Assembly: GCF_021404545.1 (NCBI RefSeq) | Contig: NZ_JAAWWD010000039.1 | Location: 1-64,000 of the forward strand | DNA length: 64,000 nt | Reading direction: 5' to 3' | Source of the DNA: Aestuariivita sp. | Lineage (GTDB): Bacteria > Pseudomonadota > Alphaproteobacteria > Rhodobacterales > Rhodobacteraceae | Shown here: positions 17,276 through 26,103 of the stretch, piece by piece | Position numbering within the stretch: the first letter of the stretch is position 1 | How the letters are laid out: each line of letters begins with the position of its first letter | The notes under the pieces: model-generated | What the model was told of the DNA's origin: nothing | Seen by the model: the letters and a program-made list of their open reading frames with translations, nothing else | Databases searched by the model: none | Made by a program: the position numbers and the translations under genes

Positions 17276-18649
17276 ATGTTCCTGTCCGTTTTCGAGATGT
17301 TCAAAGTGGGCATTGGTCCCTCCTCCTCCCACACCATGGGGCCGATGGTGGCCGCGGCGCGGTTTTTGGACATGATGCGCGCCTCGCCGTTTCATTTCGC
17401 GGGTTTGCGGGCGTCGCTGCATGGCTCGCTGGCGTTTACCGGGGTCGGGCATGCCACGGACAGGGCGACCGTTCTGGGCCTCGCCGGGTTCACGCCCGAG
17501 ACCTATGACGCCGAAGCCGCCGAGCGGGCGCTGGCCGAGATCCACGGCAGGCAGACCGTAACGCCTGAGGGTCTGGGCGATCTTGCATTCGACCCCAGGA
17601 CCGATCTGATCTTTGATTTCGAGACGCCGCTGACCGGTCATGCCAATGGGATGATCCTGATGGCCACCGATGCCCAGGGCGATATCATTCTGCAACAGGT
17701 ATTCTACTCCATCGGTGGCGGGTTCGTGATGACCGAACAGGAACTGGCCGCGGACAAGGCCACCGATGAGGGCGCACCGGTCCCCTACCCTTTCAAGAGT
17801 GCCGCCGAGATGCTGGAGATGGCCAAGGCGTCCGGCAAGACCATCGCCGCGATGAAGCGCGCCAACGAAGTGTCGCGCGGCTGTTCGGAAAGCCTGGCCA
17901 AAGGCAGCGCGCGGCTCTGGCAGGTGATGACCGATTGCATCGACCGGGGGCTGAGCACCGATGGCACCTTGCCCGGCGGTCTGTCGGTGAAACGCCGCGC
18001 CAAGGGGATCTATGACGCGCTGCTGGCCGAGCGGGGGATGAACCTGACCCCGCCCCACACCATCAATGACTGGATGAGCGTCTATGCCATGGCCGTGAAC
18101 GAGGAGAACGCCGCAGGCGGGCAAGTCGTCACCGCACCCACCAATGGCGCGGCGGGCGTCGTGCCTGCGGTGCTGCGCTATTACCTGGATCACGTCCCCG
18201 GAGCCAGCCAGACCCATGTGGAGGATTTTCTTCTGACAGCCGCGGCGATTGGCGGGCTGGTCAAGTACAACGCCTCGATCAGCGGGGCCGAGGCAGGCTG
18301 TCAGGCAGAGGTGGGCAGCGCCTCGGCCATGGCGGCGGCGGGGCTGTGCGCGGTGATGGGCGGCACGCCCGAGCAGGTGGAAAACGCCGCCGAGATCGCG
18401 CTGGAGCACCATCTGGGCATGACCTGCGATCCGGTCAAAGGGCTGGTGCAGGTGCCGTGCATCGAACGCAACGGGCTGGGCGCGATCAAGGCGGTCTCGG
18501 CCGCCAGCCTCGCCCTGCGCGGGGACGGGACCCATCTGGTGCCGCTGGATGCCTGTATCGAAACCATGCGCCAGACGGGTCAGGACATGAGCGAGAAGTA
18601 CAAGGAAACCTCGCTGGGGGGGCTGGCCGTGAACGTGCCCAATTGCTGA
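17276..18649 (+). CDS. sdaA: L-serine ammonia-lyase, iron-sulfur dependent
   Basis: The enzyme deaminates L-serine to pyruvate and ammonia using an oxygen-sensitive 4Fe-4S cluster. The ATG at 17276 ([24 protein letters not shown]) is the conserved start, giving 457 residues. The beta domain contains PSSSHT, then the alpha domain has the cluster-ligand region and substrate loop: [63 protein letters not shown]. The three cysteines in GCQAE, MTCDP and VPCIER are the likely cluster ligands. It directly follows the glutathione S-transferase gene. A single-chain fused type is usual in Proteobacteria. Confidence 0.96.
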   Translation: MFLSVFEMFKVGIGPSSSHTMGPMVAAARFLDMMRASPFHFAGLRASLHGSLAFTGVGHATDRATVLGLAGFTPETYDAEAAERALAEIHGRQTVTPEGLGDLAFDPRTDLIFDFETPLTGHANGMILMATDAQGDIILQQVFYSIGGGFVMTEQELAADKATDEGAPVPYPFKSAAEMLEMAKASGKTIAAMKRANEVSRGCSESLAKGSARLWQVMTDCIDRGLSTDGTLPGGLSVKRRAKGIYDALLAERGMNLTPPHTINDWMSVYAMAVNEENAAGGQVVTAPTNGAAGVVPAVLRYYLDHVPGASQTHVEDFLLTAAAIGGLVKYNASISGAEAGCQAEVGSASAMAAAGLCAVMGGTPEQVENAAEIALEHHLGMTCDPVKGLVQVPCIERNGLGAIKAVSAASLALRGDGTHLVPLDACIETMRQTGQDMSEKYKETSLGGLAVNVPNC

Positions 18650-18937
18650 GCGCTGTGTCGGAAGGGGGCTTGGTGCAACACCCGGTCGACAAAGCGGCAC
18701 CGCGCAGATGGACCTGGCAAGCCCGCTCTGTCCGGGCGCGCCGCGTCGGTGATGGGACAGGTCTGCGCGAGACGCCTGAAGAGGCCTTGCTGGGCGGGTG
18801 CGGTGTGAGTGGACAGGCCATCTGAATCGGCGACACCCTGATGCGCTATCGCGTCAAACGCACGTTTTGTTAATCAGCTGCAAAAAAATCCCATGTCTAA
18901 AGTTGATCCTCCCGTTTTACCCGCATAGCGTGCGCGC

Positions 18938-19879
18938 ATGACGGCGGACAGACCTCTCTTGGGCATCACTTTGATGCTGGGCTTTTGTATTGTGGCACCT
19001 GTAGGGGACGCGATCGCGAAAGTGTTGGGTGCAGAGATCCCGATTGGACAGCTTCTGGTTGTGCGGTTCGGGATACAGGCCCTGATCCTGGTTCCGGTGG
19101 TGTGGCTGACCGGGATCCACTGGCGCATGCGAGGGCGCGTCTTGCGGTTGACCGTTCAGCGCACGGCGCTGCATATCATCGGGATCGGCGCAATGTTTAC
19201 GGCGCTGCAATACCTGCCGCTGGCCGATGCCATCGCAATCGCCTTTGTGATGCCGTTTATCATGCTGCTCTTGGGCAGATATGTGCTGGGCGAAGAGGTC
19301 GGCCTGCGGCGCCTCCTGGCCTGCGCGGTGGGGTTTGCCGGCACCTTGATGGTGATCCAGCCCAGTTTCGTCGAGGTCGGCTGGCCCGCCCTCTTGCCGC
19401 TGGTGGTCGCGGTGACATTTGCGCTTTTCATGCTCACCACGCGTCAGATCGCCAAGCAAACGGATCCGATCGGGTTACAGGCAGTCTCGGGCGTGATCGC
19501 CACGGCGTTTCTTCTGCCGCTCGTTCTGGTTTTCCGGGACGCCGATATTGGCGCGCTGAAATTGGTGACACCGTCGACCCGCGACTGGTGGCTTTTGTTG
19601 TCCATTGGGGTGCTGGGCACCTTCGCGCATCTGATGATGACCTGGTCGTTGCGTTTTGCCCCCTCGGCGACGCTGGCACCGATGCAGTATCTTGAAATTC
19701 CCTTTGCGACGGTGATCGGCTTTATCGTCTTTTCCGAGTTGCCCAACGGGCTGGCCGCCCTGGGGATCATGATCACGGTGGTCGCCGGCCTTTATATCAT
19801 CGTCCGGGAGCGGGCCATGGCACGGGCGCTGTCAAAAGAGCCGCCAGCGCCGCCGCGCGTTGCTGACCCGGCAGAATGA
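18938..19879 (+). CDS. EamA-family drug/metabolite transporter
   Basis: The 313-residue protein has about ten membrane helices arranged as two EamA repeats, with the first from GITLMLGFCIVAPVGDAIAKV to the conserved ALQYLPLADAIAIAFVMPFIMLL segment and the second from WPALLPLVVAVTFALFML to ATLAPMQYLEIPFATVIGFIVFSELP. Such carriers export or import amino acids and other metabolites; the substrate cannot be read from sequence. The start is the ATG at 18938. The 3' end overlaps the convergent thiN gene by 83 bases, including a proline-rich cytoplasmic tail. The preceding 288 bases (18650-18937) contain no recognised gene. Confidence 0.9.
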   Translation: MTADRPLLGITLMLGFCIVAPVGDAIAKVLGAEIPIGQLLVVRFGIQALILVPVVWLTGIHWRMRGRVLRLTVQRTALHIIGIGAMFTALQYLPLADAIAIAFVMPFIMLLLGRYVLGEEVGLRRLLACAVGFAGTLMVIQPSFVEVGWPALLPLVVAVTFALFMLTTRQIAKQTDPIGLQAVSGVIATAFLLPLVLVFRDADIGALKLVTPSTRDWWLLLSIGVLGTFAHLMMTWSLRFAPSATLAPMQYLEIPFATVIGFIVFSELPNGLAALGIMITVVAGLYIIVRERAMARALSKEPPAPPRVADPAE

Positions 19880-20489
19880 CCAGAAGACCCGGCCGATCGC
19901 AATAGATCGACACCTGATCCGCCGCCGCGCGGTTCGATGTCCCGATCACACGACCCGGAGCAAGGTCGAGCCCGTCGAGCGGCCATTCCACCCCTTTGGA
20001 CCGCGCCGAAACCGCACAAAGCGGAAAGACCGATACCAACGCGCCAACCGGCAGCGCAAGATGCAGCTCCGGTGGGCACAGGAACGCGACCTGTGTCTCA
20101 CCGACCAGAACACAGCGCTGATCGGCACAGCGCATCAGCGCATGGAACGCGGCCAGTTGGTGATCAAGGCGCGGACCCATGAACCCCAGCCCGACCACCA
20201 GCGGCGCGCGGATTCGCGACAGGCATTTCTCGAAATCCGTGCTGTCCTGTTCGCCGATCCGGTGCAGCGAGTGGGCAGGGAGCGTTGCCTGCATGTGGTC
20301 GCCCAGAGAATCGAAATCCCCGATCACCGCGTCGGGCAGAAACCCTGCCTCTACCGCATGGCGGGCGCCGCCATCCGCAGCCACCACCGTCGGCGCCTTG
20401 GATCGCACAGTTTCCAGGACCGCCATTGACACGGATCCCCCACCCAGCAGGGTAATACATTCTGCACTGTTAACAATTATGCCTGACAT
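19797..20489 (-). CDS. thiN: Thiamine pyrophosphokinase
   Basis: The enzyme makes thiamine pyrophosphate from thiamine and ATP. The 230-residue protein shows the family's metal and substrate sites: VVAADGGARHAVEAGFLPDAVIGDFDSLG, then EQDSTDFEKCLSRI and LGFMGPRLDHQLAAFHALM, and the C-terminal beta-barrel with a GLxWPLDG-like EWPLDGLDL and TSNRAAADQVSI. The TSN motif contacts thiamine. The last 28 codons overlap the end of the EamA transporter on the opposite strand. The AT-richer interval above its start (20490-20625) serves as the promoter region shared with the divergent gene. Confidence 0.92.
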   Translation of the reverse strand: MSGIIVNSAECITLLGGGSVSMAVLETVRSKAPTVVAADGGARHAVEAGFLPDAVIGDFDSLGDHMQATLPAHSLHRIGEQDSTDFEKCLSRIRAPLVVGLGFMGPRLDHQLAAFHALMRCADQRCVLVGETQVAFLCPPELHLALPVGALVSVFPLCAVSARSKGVEWPLDGLDLAPGRVIGTSNRAAADQVSIYCDRPGLLVILPGQQRAAALAALLTAPVPWPAPGR

Positions 20490-20625
20490 TCAGCATTGAT
20501 GCCTTTTTTGGAAACAGATCACAATCTGGCCACAAAATGATACTGTCATTGGCACAGATTCGGGCCGGTTTTGTCCCTGAGTGTTTGGTAAGCATTTGAC
20601 ACAAATGAATGAGGACGAGCATCCC

Positions 20626-22578
20626 ATGGTACAAAGCAACAAAATCCTGACGGTGTCCTATGGCACGTTCTCATGCACGCTTGAAGGGTTCGACGACGCC
20701 TTTGGCACAATGAAGGCCATTGCTGAGTATTTTCGCGACCTGGCTGCCGAAGACCGCTATTTCGGAGCCGAGCCGCCGCAGCCGGATGCCGACATGTTGG
20801 CCCATATCGCGCAGCAGGAGGTCGCGCGCCGGGTCGAGGCGCATCGCGATGACAACGGGATCGTTCTGCGCGCCCAGGACATGGCGGCCCCGGCAGCCCT
20901 CACGCAGAGCGCTGCCGCAGTGCAACCGGTCGAAACCGAAGCAGTCCCCGCACGCACGACCGAAACGCCGCAGGACAGAACCGTGGCCGACATCGCGACG
21001 ACCGTAGCGGCACAGACCGTCGCAGAGACCGTCATCGAACCTGTCGCCGAGGCCGAAGCAGCCGCATTCTTTGAGGGGGATGCCGCTGAGGCGGGGACCA
21101 CCCCAGAAGCGGCCGCGACTGACGAGGCGGTAACCCAGTCGGATATCGGCGCCGCCGAGGCTGTCACAGACATTCCGGCCGACCCCGCCCCCGAGGATAT
21201 CGCAGAACCGGTAGCCGAAGAGATGCCCGAACCGGCCGCGACAACAGCCGCCGACAGCATTGCCGCCAAGCTTCAGCGTATTCGTGCTGTCGTCTCCCAA
21301 AGCGGGACGGTGGCAAAGACACAGGATTTCACCGAAGACGAACATGCCGAACCGCTCATCGGCGCGGATGTGAGCGAGGACATCTCGTCGCTGATCGCCA
21401 GTGTGCAAACCGAGGATGAGCCGGAAGACGCGGCACAGGTCGATTTCAGTGACGTCGAGGATGATCTGTCCGCCCATCTCGATGCGCTCGAAGATTTGCC
21501 GCGCGCGGACACCCCCGCCCCGCAAGAGGCCGCGCCGGAGACCCCCGTCGAGGACGCTCAAACGCCCGCCATCACGGACCCGCAGCCCGACACCGCCGAC
21601 GAAGCGGAGCCTCAGCCCCGCGCGCAGGCACGTGTGGTCAAGGTCAGCCGCGAGGAGTTCGATGCGCTTCTGGCCGCCGATCGCGGCGAGGACATGCCCG
21701 AAACCGCAGCGACCGAGAGCTCTCTCTCGGCCGAGCAAGAAGCCGATCTGCTGCGCGAACTGGCCGAGGTCGAGGCCGAGGTTCACGGCACCGAGGACGA
21801 TCGGATCGAATCGATCTTTGCCGAAACGAGCGAAGACGACAGCGGTGATGCCGACGACGATTTCGCCGAGGAGCGCGCCATTCTGAGCGGTGACGCCGAG
21901 GCGGAGGCGGAGGGCGATCCCGATCCGGTTGTCTCGCGTATCATGGAACAGGCCGATGAACGGCTCAACGATCCCGAAACCAGCGACCGCCGATCCGAAT
22001 TCGCCCATCTGCGTGCCGCGATGGCCGCAGGCAAGGCCGAAGAAGACGCCGGCGGTTCGATCACCCAAGAGCACAGCGATGGCGTGTACCGCGAGGATCT
22101 AGCACGCGTGGTGCGTCCGCGTCGTCCCGCCACCGCCGAGGTGCGCAGCCGCAGACCGCAGGACGACAAGCCCGCACCGCTGAAACTGGTCGCTGCTCAG
22201 CGCGTCGATGCCGATCAGACCCCGGTCCAACCGCGCCGCGTGATGTCGACCCCCGCCGAAGAGATCCAGGAGGATGGGACGGACGGCAAAATGAAATTCG
22301 CCGATTATGCATCCGGTGTCGGCGCGGTCGATCTGCCCGATCTGCTGGAAGCCGCCGCCGCCTATCTGTCCTTTGTCGAGGGGCAGGAGCATTTCTCGCG
22401 CCCGCAGCTGATGACCAAGGTACGCACGGTCGGGCAAGAGGGGTTCAGCCGCGAAGACGGGTTGCGGTCCTTCGGGCTCTTGCTGCGTGACGGCAAGATC
22501 GAAAAGACACAAGCGGGGCGGTTCACCGTCTCAGACCGGATCGGGTTTCGTCCCGAGGACATGCGCGCGGCAGGCTAG
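20626..22578 (+). CDS. Long acidic protein of unknown function, conserved ends
   Basis: The ATG at 20626 follows GAGGACGAG and gives 650 residues. Residues 1-60 (MVQSNKILTVSYGTFSC, FGTMKAIAEYFRDLAAEDRYFGAEPP) form a compact conserved domain known to me from Rhodobacterales hypothetical proteins. Residues about 60-540 are low complexity, very rich in Ala, Glu, Asp and Pro and strongly acidic, and likely disordered. The last 100 residues (KMKFADYASGVGAVDLPDLLEAAAAYLSFVEG, DGLRSFGLLLRDGKIEKTQAGRF) look like a folded helical or winged domain. Homologues are sometimes annotated as chemotaxis-related without good reason. No signal or membrane segment is present. It is followed by a strong terminator and stands alone. 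Confidence 0.75.
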   Translation: MVQSNKILTVSYGTFSCTLEGFDDAFGTMKAIAEYFRDLAAEDRYFGAEPPQPDADMLAHIAQQEVARRVEAHRDDNGIVLRAQDMAAPAALTQSAAAVQPVETEAVPARTTETPQDRTVADIATTVAAQTVAETVIEPVAEAEAAAFFEGDAAEAGTTPEAAATDEAVTQSDIGAAEAVTDIPADPAPEDIAEPVAEEMPEPAATTAADSIAAKLQRIRAVVSQSGTVAKTQDFTEDEHAEPLIGADVSEDISSLIASVQTEDEPEDAAQVDFSDVEDDLSAHLDALEDLPRADTPAPQEAAPETPVEDAQTPAITDPQPDTADEAEPQPRAQARVVKVSREEFDALLAADRGEDMPETAATESSLSAEQEADLLRELAEVEAEVHGTEDDRIESIFAETSEDDSGDADDDFAEERAILSGDAEAEAEGDPDPVVSRIMEQADERLNDPETSDRRSEFAHLRAAMAAGKAEEDAGGSITQEHSDGVYREDLARVVRPRRPATAEVRSRRPQDDKPAPLKLVAAQRVDADQTPVQPRRVMSTPAEEIQEDGTDGKMKFADYASGVGAVDLPDLLEAAAAYLSFVEGQEHFSRPQLMTKVRTVGQEGFSREDGLRSFGLLLRDGKIEKTQAGRFTVSDRIGFRPEDMRAAG

Positions 22579-22601
22579 CCTGTCGCAAACCGCATGCCTT
22601 T

Positions 22602-22639
22602 GAACGCGCCCCCGGTCCTGCTCGTCAGGGGGCGCGTTC
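22602..22639 (+). terminator. Perfect 12-bp stem terminator, overlapping the convergent coding end
   Basis: GAACGCGCCCCC (22602-22613) pairs perfectly with GGGGGCGCGTTC (22628-22639) around a 14-base loop, followed by TTCT. It ends the transcript of the acidic protein gene. The right arm also encodes the last residues of the convergent cation transporter gene. Confidence 0.7.
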
Positions 22640-23284
22640 TTCTGTTTCAGACGGGATCTGGATGCGCTGCGCATCCACGCTGCGCCATTCGCCCAACGCC
22701 TGGCGCAGAATCTGCTGGGCCGAGTTGAGAAACAGCGTCGCCATCAACGCCGCAACGATCAGATCGGGCCATCCGCTCTGCGTGCTCCAGACGGCGACCG
22801 CCGCCAATACCACCGCGACATTGCCGATCGCATCATTGCGTGAACACAACCAGACCGACCGCACATTCGCGTCGCCATCCTTAAAGCGCACCAGCAAGGC
22901 CACGCTGGTCAGATTGACCGCCATCGCCAGCACCCCGATCACCCCCATCACGGGGGCCGAGGGCAGGCCCACCGCGAGCACCTGATAGAGTGTCGAGCCC
23001 AGTACCCAGAACCCCATCGCAAAGAGGCTGACCGCCTTGACCAGCGCCGCCCCGGCCCGGACCCGCAGCGCCGCACCGATCACCGCAAGCGACAAACCAT
23101 AGGTCAGCGCATCGCCGAGAAAATCCAGCGCATCTGCCTGCAACGCCTTGGAGCCCGCCAGATGCCCGGCCGACATCTCGATCACGAACATGCCCGCGTT
23201 CAGCGCAATCACCATCCACAAGCGGCGCTTGTATTCGGCAGACACCCCGTCAAAAACAACGTCACGACCACAGCACCCGGACAT
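22625..23284 (-). CDS. Cation diffusion facilitator transporter
   Basis: The 219-residue protein has a cysteine-containing start (MSGCCGRDVVFDG) and six hydrophobic segments, e.g. RRLWMVIALNAGMFVIEMSAGHLAGSKALQADALDFLGDALTY. The HxxxD-like ADALDF and SRNDAIGNVAVVLAA segments in helices 2 and 5 match the CDF metal site, where D and N/H residues bind Zn, Co or Cd. A C-terminal cytoplasmic domain is almost absent, making this a short CDF of the kind often controlled by a MerR protein. It likely exports divalent metal from the cytoplasm with proton antiport. No MerR gene is adjacent, although the promoter has MerR geometry. Confidence 0.85.
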   Translation of the reverse strand: MSGCCGRDVVFDGVSAEYKRRLWMVIALNAGMFVIEMSAGHLAGSKALQADALDFLGDALTYGLSLAVIGAALRVRAGAALVKAVSLFAMGFWVLGSTLYQVLAVGLPSAPVMGVIGVLAMAVNLTSVALLVRFKDGDANVRSVWLCSRNDAIGNVAVVLAAVAVWSTQSGWPDLIVAALMATLFLNSAQQILRQALGEWRSVDAQRIQIPSETEERAP

Positions 23285-23311
23285 CTCAGATCCCTTCTTT
23301 GCCTGACCTCC

Positions 23312-23342
23312 GATGTAACGGCTCTAGTGGGGAGGCGTTCAA
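23312..23342 (-). promoter_or_regulatory. MerR-type promoter of the cation transporter
   Basis: On the minus strand TTGAAC (complement of 23337-23342) and TACATC (23312-23317) are separated by 19 bases, the long spacer typical of MerR-activated promoters. The spacer contains ACTAGAG, like the CTCTAG dyads of CadR/ZntR sites, and the flanking CCTCC/GGAGG repeats are 19 bases apart. The promoter is about 28 bases upstream of the transporter start. Confidence 0.4.
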
Positions 23343-23961
23343 GAGGAAAAATGCCGATGTTCTCGATTGGTCAGCTTCGTCATGTCCTATGCTTGTCATC
23401 CGGGACGGCAATCCCGGGTATCCCTTCAGGCCTCGTGAGAGGACGATGTGTCCCTCTCATCGCTTTGCTGCGCAAAACGACTTCCGGGCAATGGATCATA
23501 CTCTAGAACGGTCCGCTACGACCAAGCATGTCCCGATCCACACACCGCCCCTGCCCGCCATAAATGGCGTGGCGAGCAGAGGCTCCATCTTCGCATGGTG
23601 GCAGGAAAAGTCATCAGACAGGCATTTGGAGTAAAACTTGACCCCCTTGGTCGCTGCCTCTCCTTTCGGTCGAACGCGAAAAGTGATGTTAGATGCCTCA
23701 AGTTAAACTCGAAAAGCCATAAAATCCGAGAAAACGGCAAAGCTGACCGTCGTGCAAACCATGGCAGAGGTGCTGGAAGAGCCGATACAGGAAAACAGAA
23801 AGTCGAATGGAGGTCGGCTGCACGTTTCACATGGTGCCTACCCGGGAGAGTTAACGGGTGCGCGGTGTCTGACGACCAATGTTTCCTTTGCCAACGGGCC
23901 ATCAATCCTTTATCGCTAACAAGCTGCCGGGCACCCCGGTGGCGCGCAAAGGAAAGCCCGC
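23343..23961. other. 619-base gap at the left edge of an accessory block
   Basis: No supported gene. A plus-strand open frame from 23448 to 24110 lacks any recognisable motif and has an odd basic composition, so I do not call it. Base composition is lower in GC from about 23600 to 23760 (for example AAAAGTGATGTTAG and AAAGCCATAAAATCC). A short dyad CCGGGA-N6-TCCCGG lies near 23402-23419. This may be decayed sequence next to the cation transporter. Confidence 0.35.
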
Positions 23962-24096
23962 ATGTCGTTCAACGACCTGGCAAGAAAAGAGGCCGACAAG
24001 AAAAAGGCCTTGCAAGAAAAAGTACCGAAATCACCGACAAAGACCGACGAAAGCACGGCATCGGCAACCAAGCCTGCCGAGTCATCACAAGACTGA
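23962..24096 (+). CDS. Small charged protein, 44 residues
   Basis: A short frame starts at the ATG at 23962, with AAAGGAAA eight bases upstream. It encodes MSFNDLARKEADKKKALQEK followed by a lysine, threonine, serine and alanine rich tail ending ESSQD. The N-terminal half would be a charged amphipathic helix, the tail is probably disordered. No family is recognised, but small proteins with an MSFNDLARKEA-type start occur in alphaproteobacteria. The good ribosome site and helix support a real gene. It lies just upstream of a convergent 78-residue protein. Confidence 0.6.
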   Translation: MSFNDLARKEADKKKALQEKVPKSPTKTDESTASATKPAESSQD

Positions 24097-24134
24097 CAGC
24101 AGCGTCCTAGGACTCCCGGTTCACCCAAACAGCT

Positions 24135-24371
24135 TCAAGAGTGGCGTGACAGGTTTCCTTCTTCGATGATCTCGTTGATCAGATCGGCGGTTGCCGCATG
24201 CAGTTGCCGCTCCGAGTCCGATCCATGGGCGTTTTCGTGGGTTTCGGCGGCATCGCGTAGAATGCCGACGATCTCGCGTTCGGGAAGCACGTTGCGATCG
24301 AGCAGGGCGAGCAGCAAGGCCTCGCAAATCGAGAGGGCAGCCATGCCTGCGGGGTCTGGTTGGTCTAACAT
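24135..24371 (-). CDS. Small helical cytoplasmic protein, 78 residues
   Basis: The start at the ATG at 24371 has AAGGAA seven bases upstream (an alternative ATG is at 24395). The protein begins MLDQPDPAGMAALSICEALL and is mostly helix: LLLALLDRNVLPEREIVGILRDAAETHENAHG and ERQLHAATADLINEIIEEG. It has no membrane or signal segment. I do not recognise a family, but similar small helical proteins are seen in alphaproteobacterial stress regions. It is divergent from the Crp/Fnr gene across 155 bases, which may indicate shared control. Confidence 0.65.
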   Translation of the reverse strand: MLDQPDPAGMAALSICEALLLALLDRNVLPEREIVGILRDAAETHENAHGSDSERQLHAATADLINEIIEEGNLSRHS

Positions 24372-24526
24372 CGCTGTATTCCTTGTTTCATTCATGGCAT
24401 CACGTAAGGGCGAGATCGTGATGCTCCTGAATACTGTCAGGCAGGTTTTTGTCGTCCGTACTGATCGAAAGCAGTCTCGATGCAGAGTTCCGTTAGGCGC
24501 AATCACAGGTTCGAGAGGGACCAGTC

Positions 24527-25258
24527 ATGGCAATTGAAACCAGTCCGCTCACCCGAAAGCTCTCCGCGTTCGTCAAGCTTTCGGTGTCAGAACTTGGCGT
24601 GCTGGAGCGGTTGCATGAGCGACGGAAGTCCTTTTCCGCCGGACGCGACTTGGTCCATCAAGGCCAATCGGAACAGGCGGCGTATATTCTGGCAGCAGGC
24701 TGGGTCGTGTCCTATAAAATCCAGCCCGATGGATCCCGCCAGATTGTCGATTTCCAGGTACCGGGGGATTTTCTGGGATTGCGGAGCGTCCTGTTGCACA
24801 CGTCCGATCATGGGATCGAACCGATTGTCGAGATCGAGGCGGCGGAGGTTCTGGTCAGCGACCTTTTGCAGGCTTTTGCCGAGACGCCACGCCTTGCCAC
24901 TGCCATCCTGTGGGCTGTGTCGCGCGACGAGGCGATGGTTGTGGAACATCTGGTTGGGCTGGGGCGGCGCGACGCGGATGCGCGCGTGGCGCATTTACTG
25001 CTAGAGCTTGGCGTCAGGCTGTCGCTCGTCGGGATGGGGAGCAAGGCAGGCTACGCGTGCCCGCTCACGCAATATCATCTGGCCGACGCTTTGGGTTTGA
25101 GCGCCATCCATGTCAACCGTGTGTTGCGCAAGCTTCGGGAAGGTGGACTCGTGACGTTTCGGGAAGGTCTCGTGACGATTGATGATTACGAGGGTCTCGT
25201 GGCTCTGGCCGAGTTCGATCCTGCGTATCTCGACCACGCGCGGCCTCTCTTGCCCTAA
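24527..25258 (+). CDS. Crp/Fnr-family transcriptional regulator
   Basis: The 243-residue protein has a cyclic-nucleotide-binding beta-roll (residues about 20-110, with GRDLVHQGQSEQAAYILAAGWVVSYKIQPDGSRQIVDFQVPGDFLGL) and a C-terminal winged helix (about 165-230) with LTQYHLADALGLSAIHVNRVLRKLREGGLVTFREGLVTI, in which the recognition helix is SAIHVNRVLRKL. No FNR-type cysteine cluster is visible, and the cAMP-binding arginine-serine pair is not obvious, so its effector is unknown. Such regulators in this group often control stress or redox responses. Genes for small stress-like proteins surround it. Confidence 0.88.
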   Translation: MAIETSPLTRKLSAFVKLSVSELGVLERLHERRKSFSAGRDLVHQGQSEQAAYILAAGWVVSYKIQPDGSRQIVDFQVPGDFLGLRSVLLHTSDHGIEPIVEIEAAEVLVSDLLQAFAETPRLATAILWAVSRDEAMVVEHLVGLGRRDADARVAHLLLELGVRLSLVGMGSKAGYACPLTQYHLADALGLSAIHVNRVLRKLREGGLVTFREGLVTIDDYEGLVALAEFDPAYLDHARPLLP

Positions 25259-25261
25259 GAC

Positions 25262-25290
25262 GGCCGCCCGAGATCTGTCTTCGGGCGGCC
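25262..25290 (+). terminator. Perfect inverted repeat after the Crp/Fnr gene
   Basis: GGCCGCCCGA (25262-25271) pairs perfectly with TCGGGCGGCC (25281-25290) with a nine-base loop, starting three bases after the stop codon. There is no clear T-run, so it may act as a bidirectional or mRNA-stabilising element, also serving the convergent gene at 25315. Confidence 0.55.
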
Positions 25291-25314
25291 CAAGATCACA
25301 TCGCATTTACGGCA

Positions 25315-25515
25315 TCACATCAAGGCGCGGCTTGCTTGCTTGAGCTCCTCGTGCGCTTTTTCGTCGTTTTCCGCTTCATGCGCCTTTTCGGCAGCCTGGT
25401 AGTGGATCAGCGCGGTCGCCTTCTTGGGGCCTTCGGGTGCCTTGTCCCACGCGGCCTTGACCGAAGCCATGTGCTTCACGGTCTGGCTTTCTTGTTCTTG
25501 ATTGTGTTCGTTCAC
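25315..25515 (-). CDS. Small hydrophilic protein, 66 residues
   Basis: The GTG at 25515 has GGAAAGGA about eight bases upstream; the open frame before it has no support. The 66-residue protein reads EHNQEQESQTVKHMASVKAA, then PEGPKKATALIHYQAAEKAH and ends with a run of charged helix (EAENDEKAHEELKQASRALM). It is very hydrophilic, rich in alanine, lysine and glutamate, and probably helical. No family recognised. Together with neighbours it forms a group of small proteins beside a Crp/Fnr regulator. Confidence 0.6.
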   Translation of the reverse strand: MNEHNQEQESQTVKHMASVKAAWDKAPEGPKKATALIHYQAAEKAHEAENDEKAHEELKQASRALM

Positions 25516-25686
25516 AAAGTTGTCCTTTCCTGGAAGAGCCGAGGACAAGAGGCGCAAAGACCATGCAGTACAAGGGAAACACTGCATGTTTCCCGCGCCT
25601 CTCGGATACTCGGTAGAATTGCCACCCTGACATGTGGTGGTCAGGTCCGGTTTATCCGGTTTCGGAAGACCGCGTACTGACGCAAG

Positions 25687-26103
25687 TTAGCCGATCTGGG
25701 CCAGATAGAAGATCCGCGCGATCACTGCGATGACGACAAACACGGACAGGACCCCAAACGCGCTTACCCGTGGAAATCTGAAGCTGCCCGTTTGACATTC
25801 GTTGACAAAAAGACGTGACGCCCGCTGGGGTAACAAAGACACAAGCTTGGTCGCCTTGCTTTCGCGTGCCAGAGCAAGTGCAGGTACGTCCGTGATCGCG
25901 TCAAGATGGGCGTTCAACCGAATTTCGGCGTCTTCCTTGCTAAGATGCGCCAGCTCTTTGGCTTCGGTCCAGGGCTCGAGCCCCATCCGTGCCAGTGCCG
26001 ACAGGACCGTGACAGCCACGCCGGTTCTGTCCTCGCCCACTTCTGCTTGCAGGAAGGCGTCGTAGTCGGAGCCATCCGGGCGAAGAACGTCTGAGACGGA
26101 CAT
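25687..26103 (-). CDS. Hypothetical protein with C-terminal membrane anchor
   Basis: The start at the ATG at 26103 has GAAAGGAAAC upstream and gives 138 residues. The protein has a hydrophilic N-terminal domain (SVSDVLRPDGSDYDAFLQAEVGEDRTGVAVTVLSALARMGLEPWTEAKELAHLSKEDAEIRLNAHLDAI), a basic linker and a single C-terminal helix (FGVLSVFVVIAVIARIFYLAQIG). It would be a tail-anchored cytoplasmic-facing protein. I recognise no named family. The domain order resembles small proteins that accompany general stress genes in alphaproteobacteria, which is inference. Confidence 0.6.
   Translation of the reverse strand: MSVSDVLRPDGSDYDAFLQAEVGEDRTGVAVTVLSALARMGLEPWTEAKELAHLSKEDAEIRLNAHLDAITDVPALALARESKATKLVSLLPQRASRLFVNECQTGSFRFPRVSAFGVLSVFVVIAVIARIFYLAQIG

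Noticed and set aside
17228-18700. 490-residue minus-strand frame
   Set aside because: It is opposite the serine dehydratase gene, which has all its motifs. No start signal or homology.
20671-22074. 467-residue minus-strand frame
   Set aside because: It is antisense to the acidic protein; the glycine and arginine pattern is a shadow of the Ala/Glu-rich coding strand.
23448-24110. 220-residue plus-strand frame in the gap
   Set aside because: Composition is odd, no motif or ribosome site is present, and it overlaps a better 44-residue frame.
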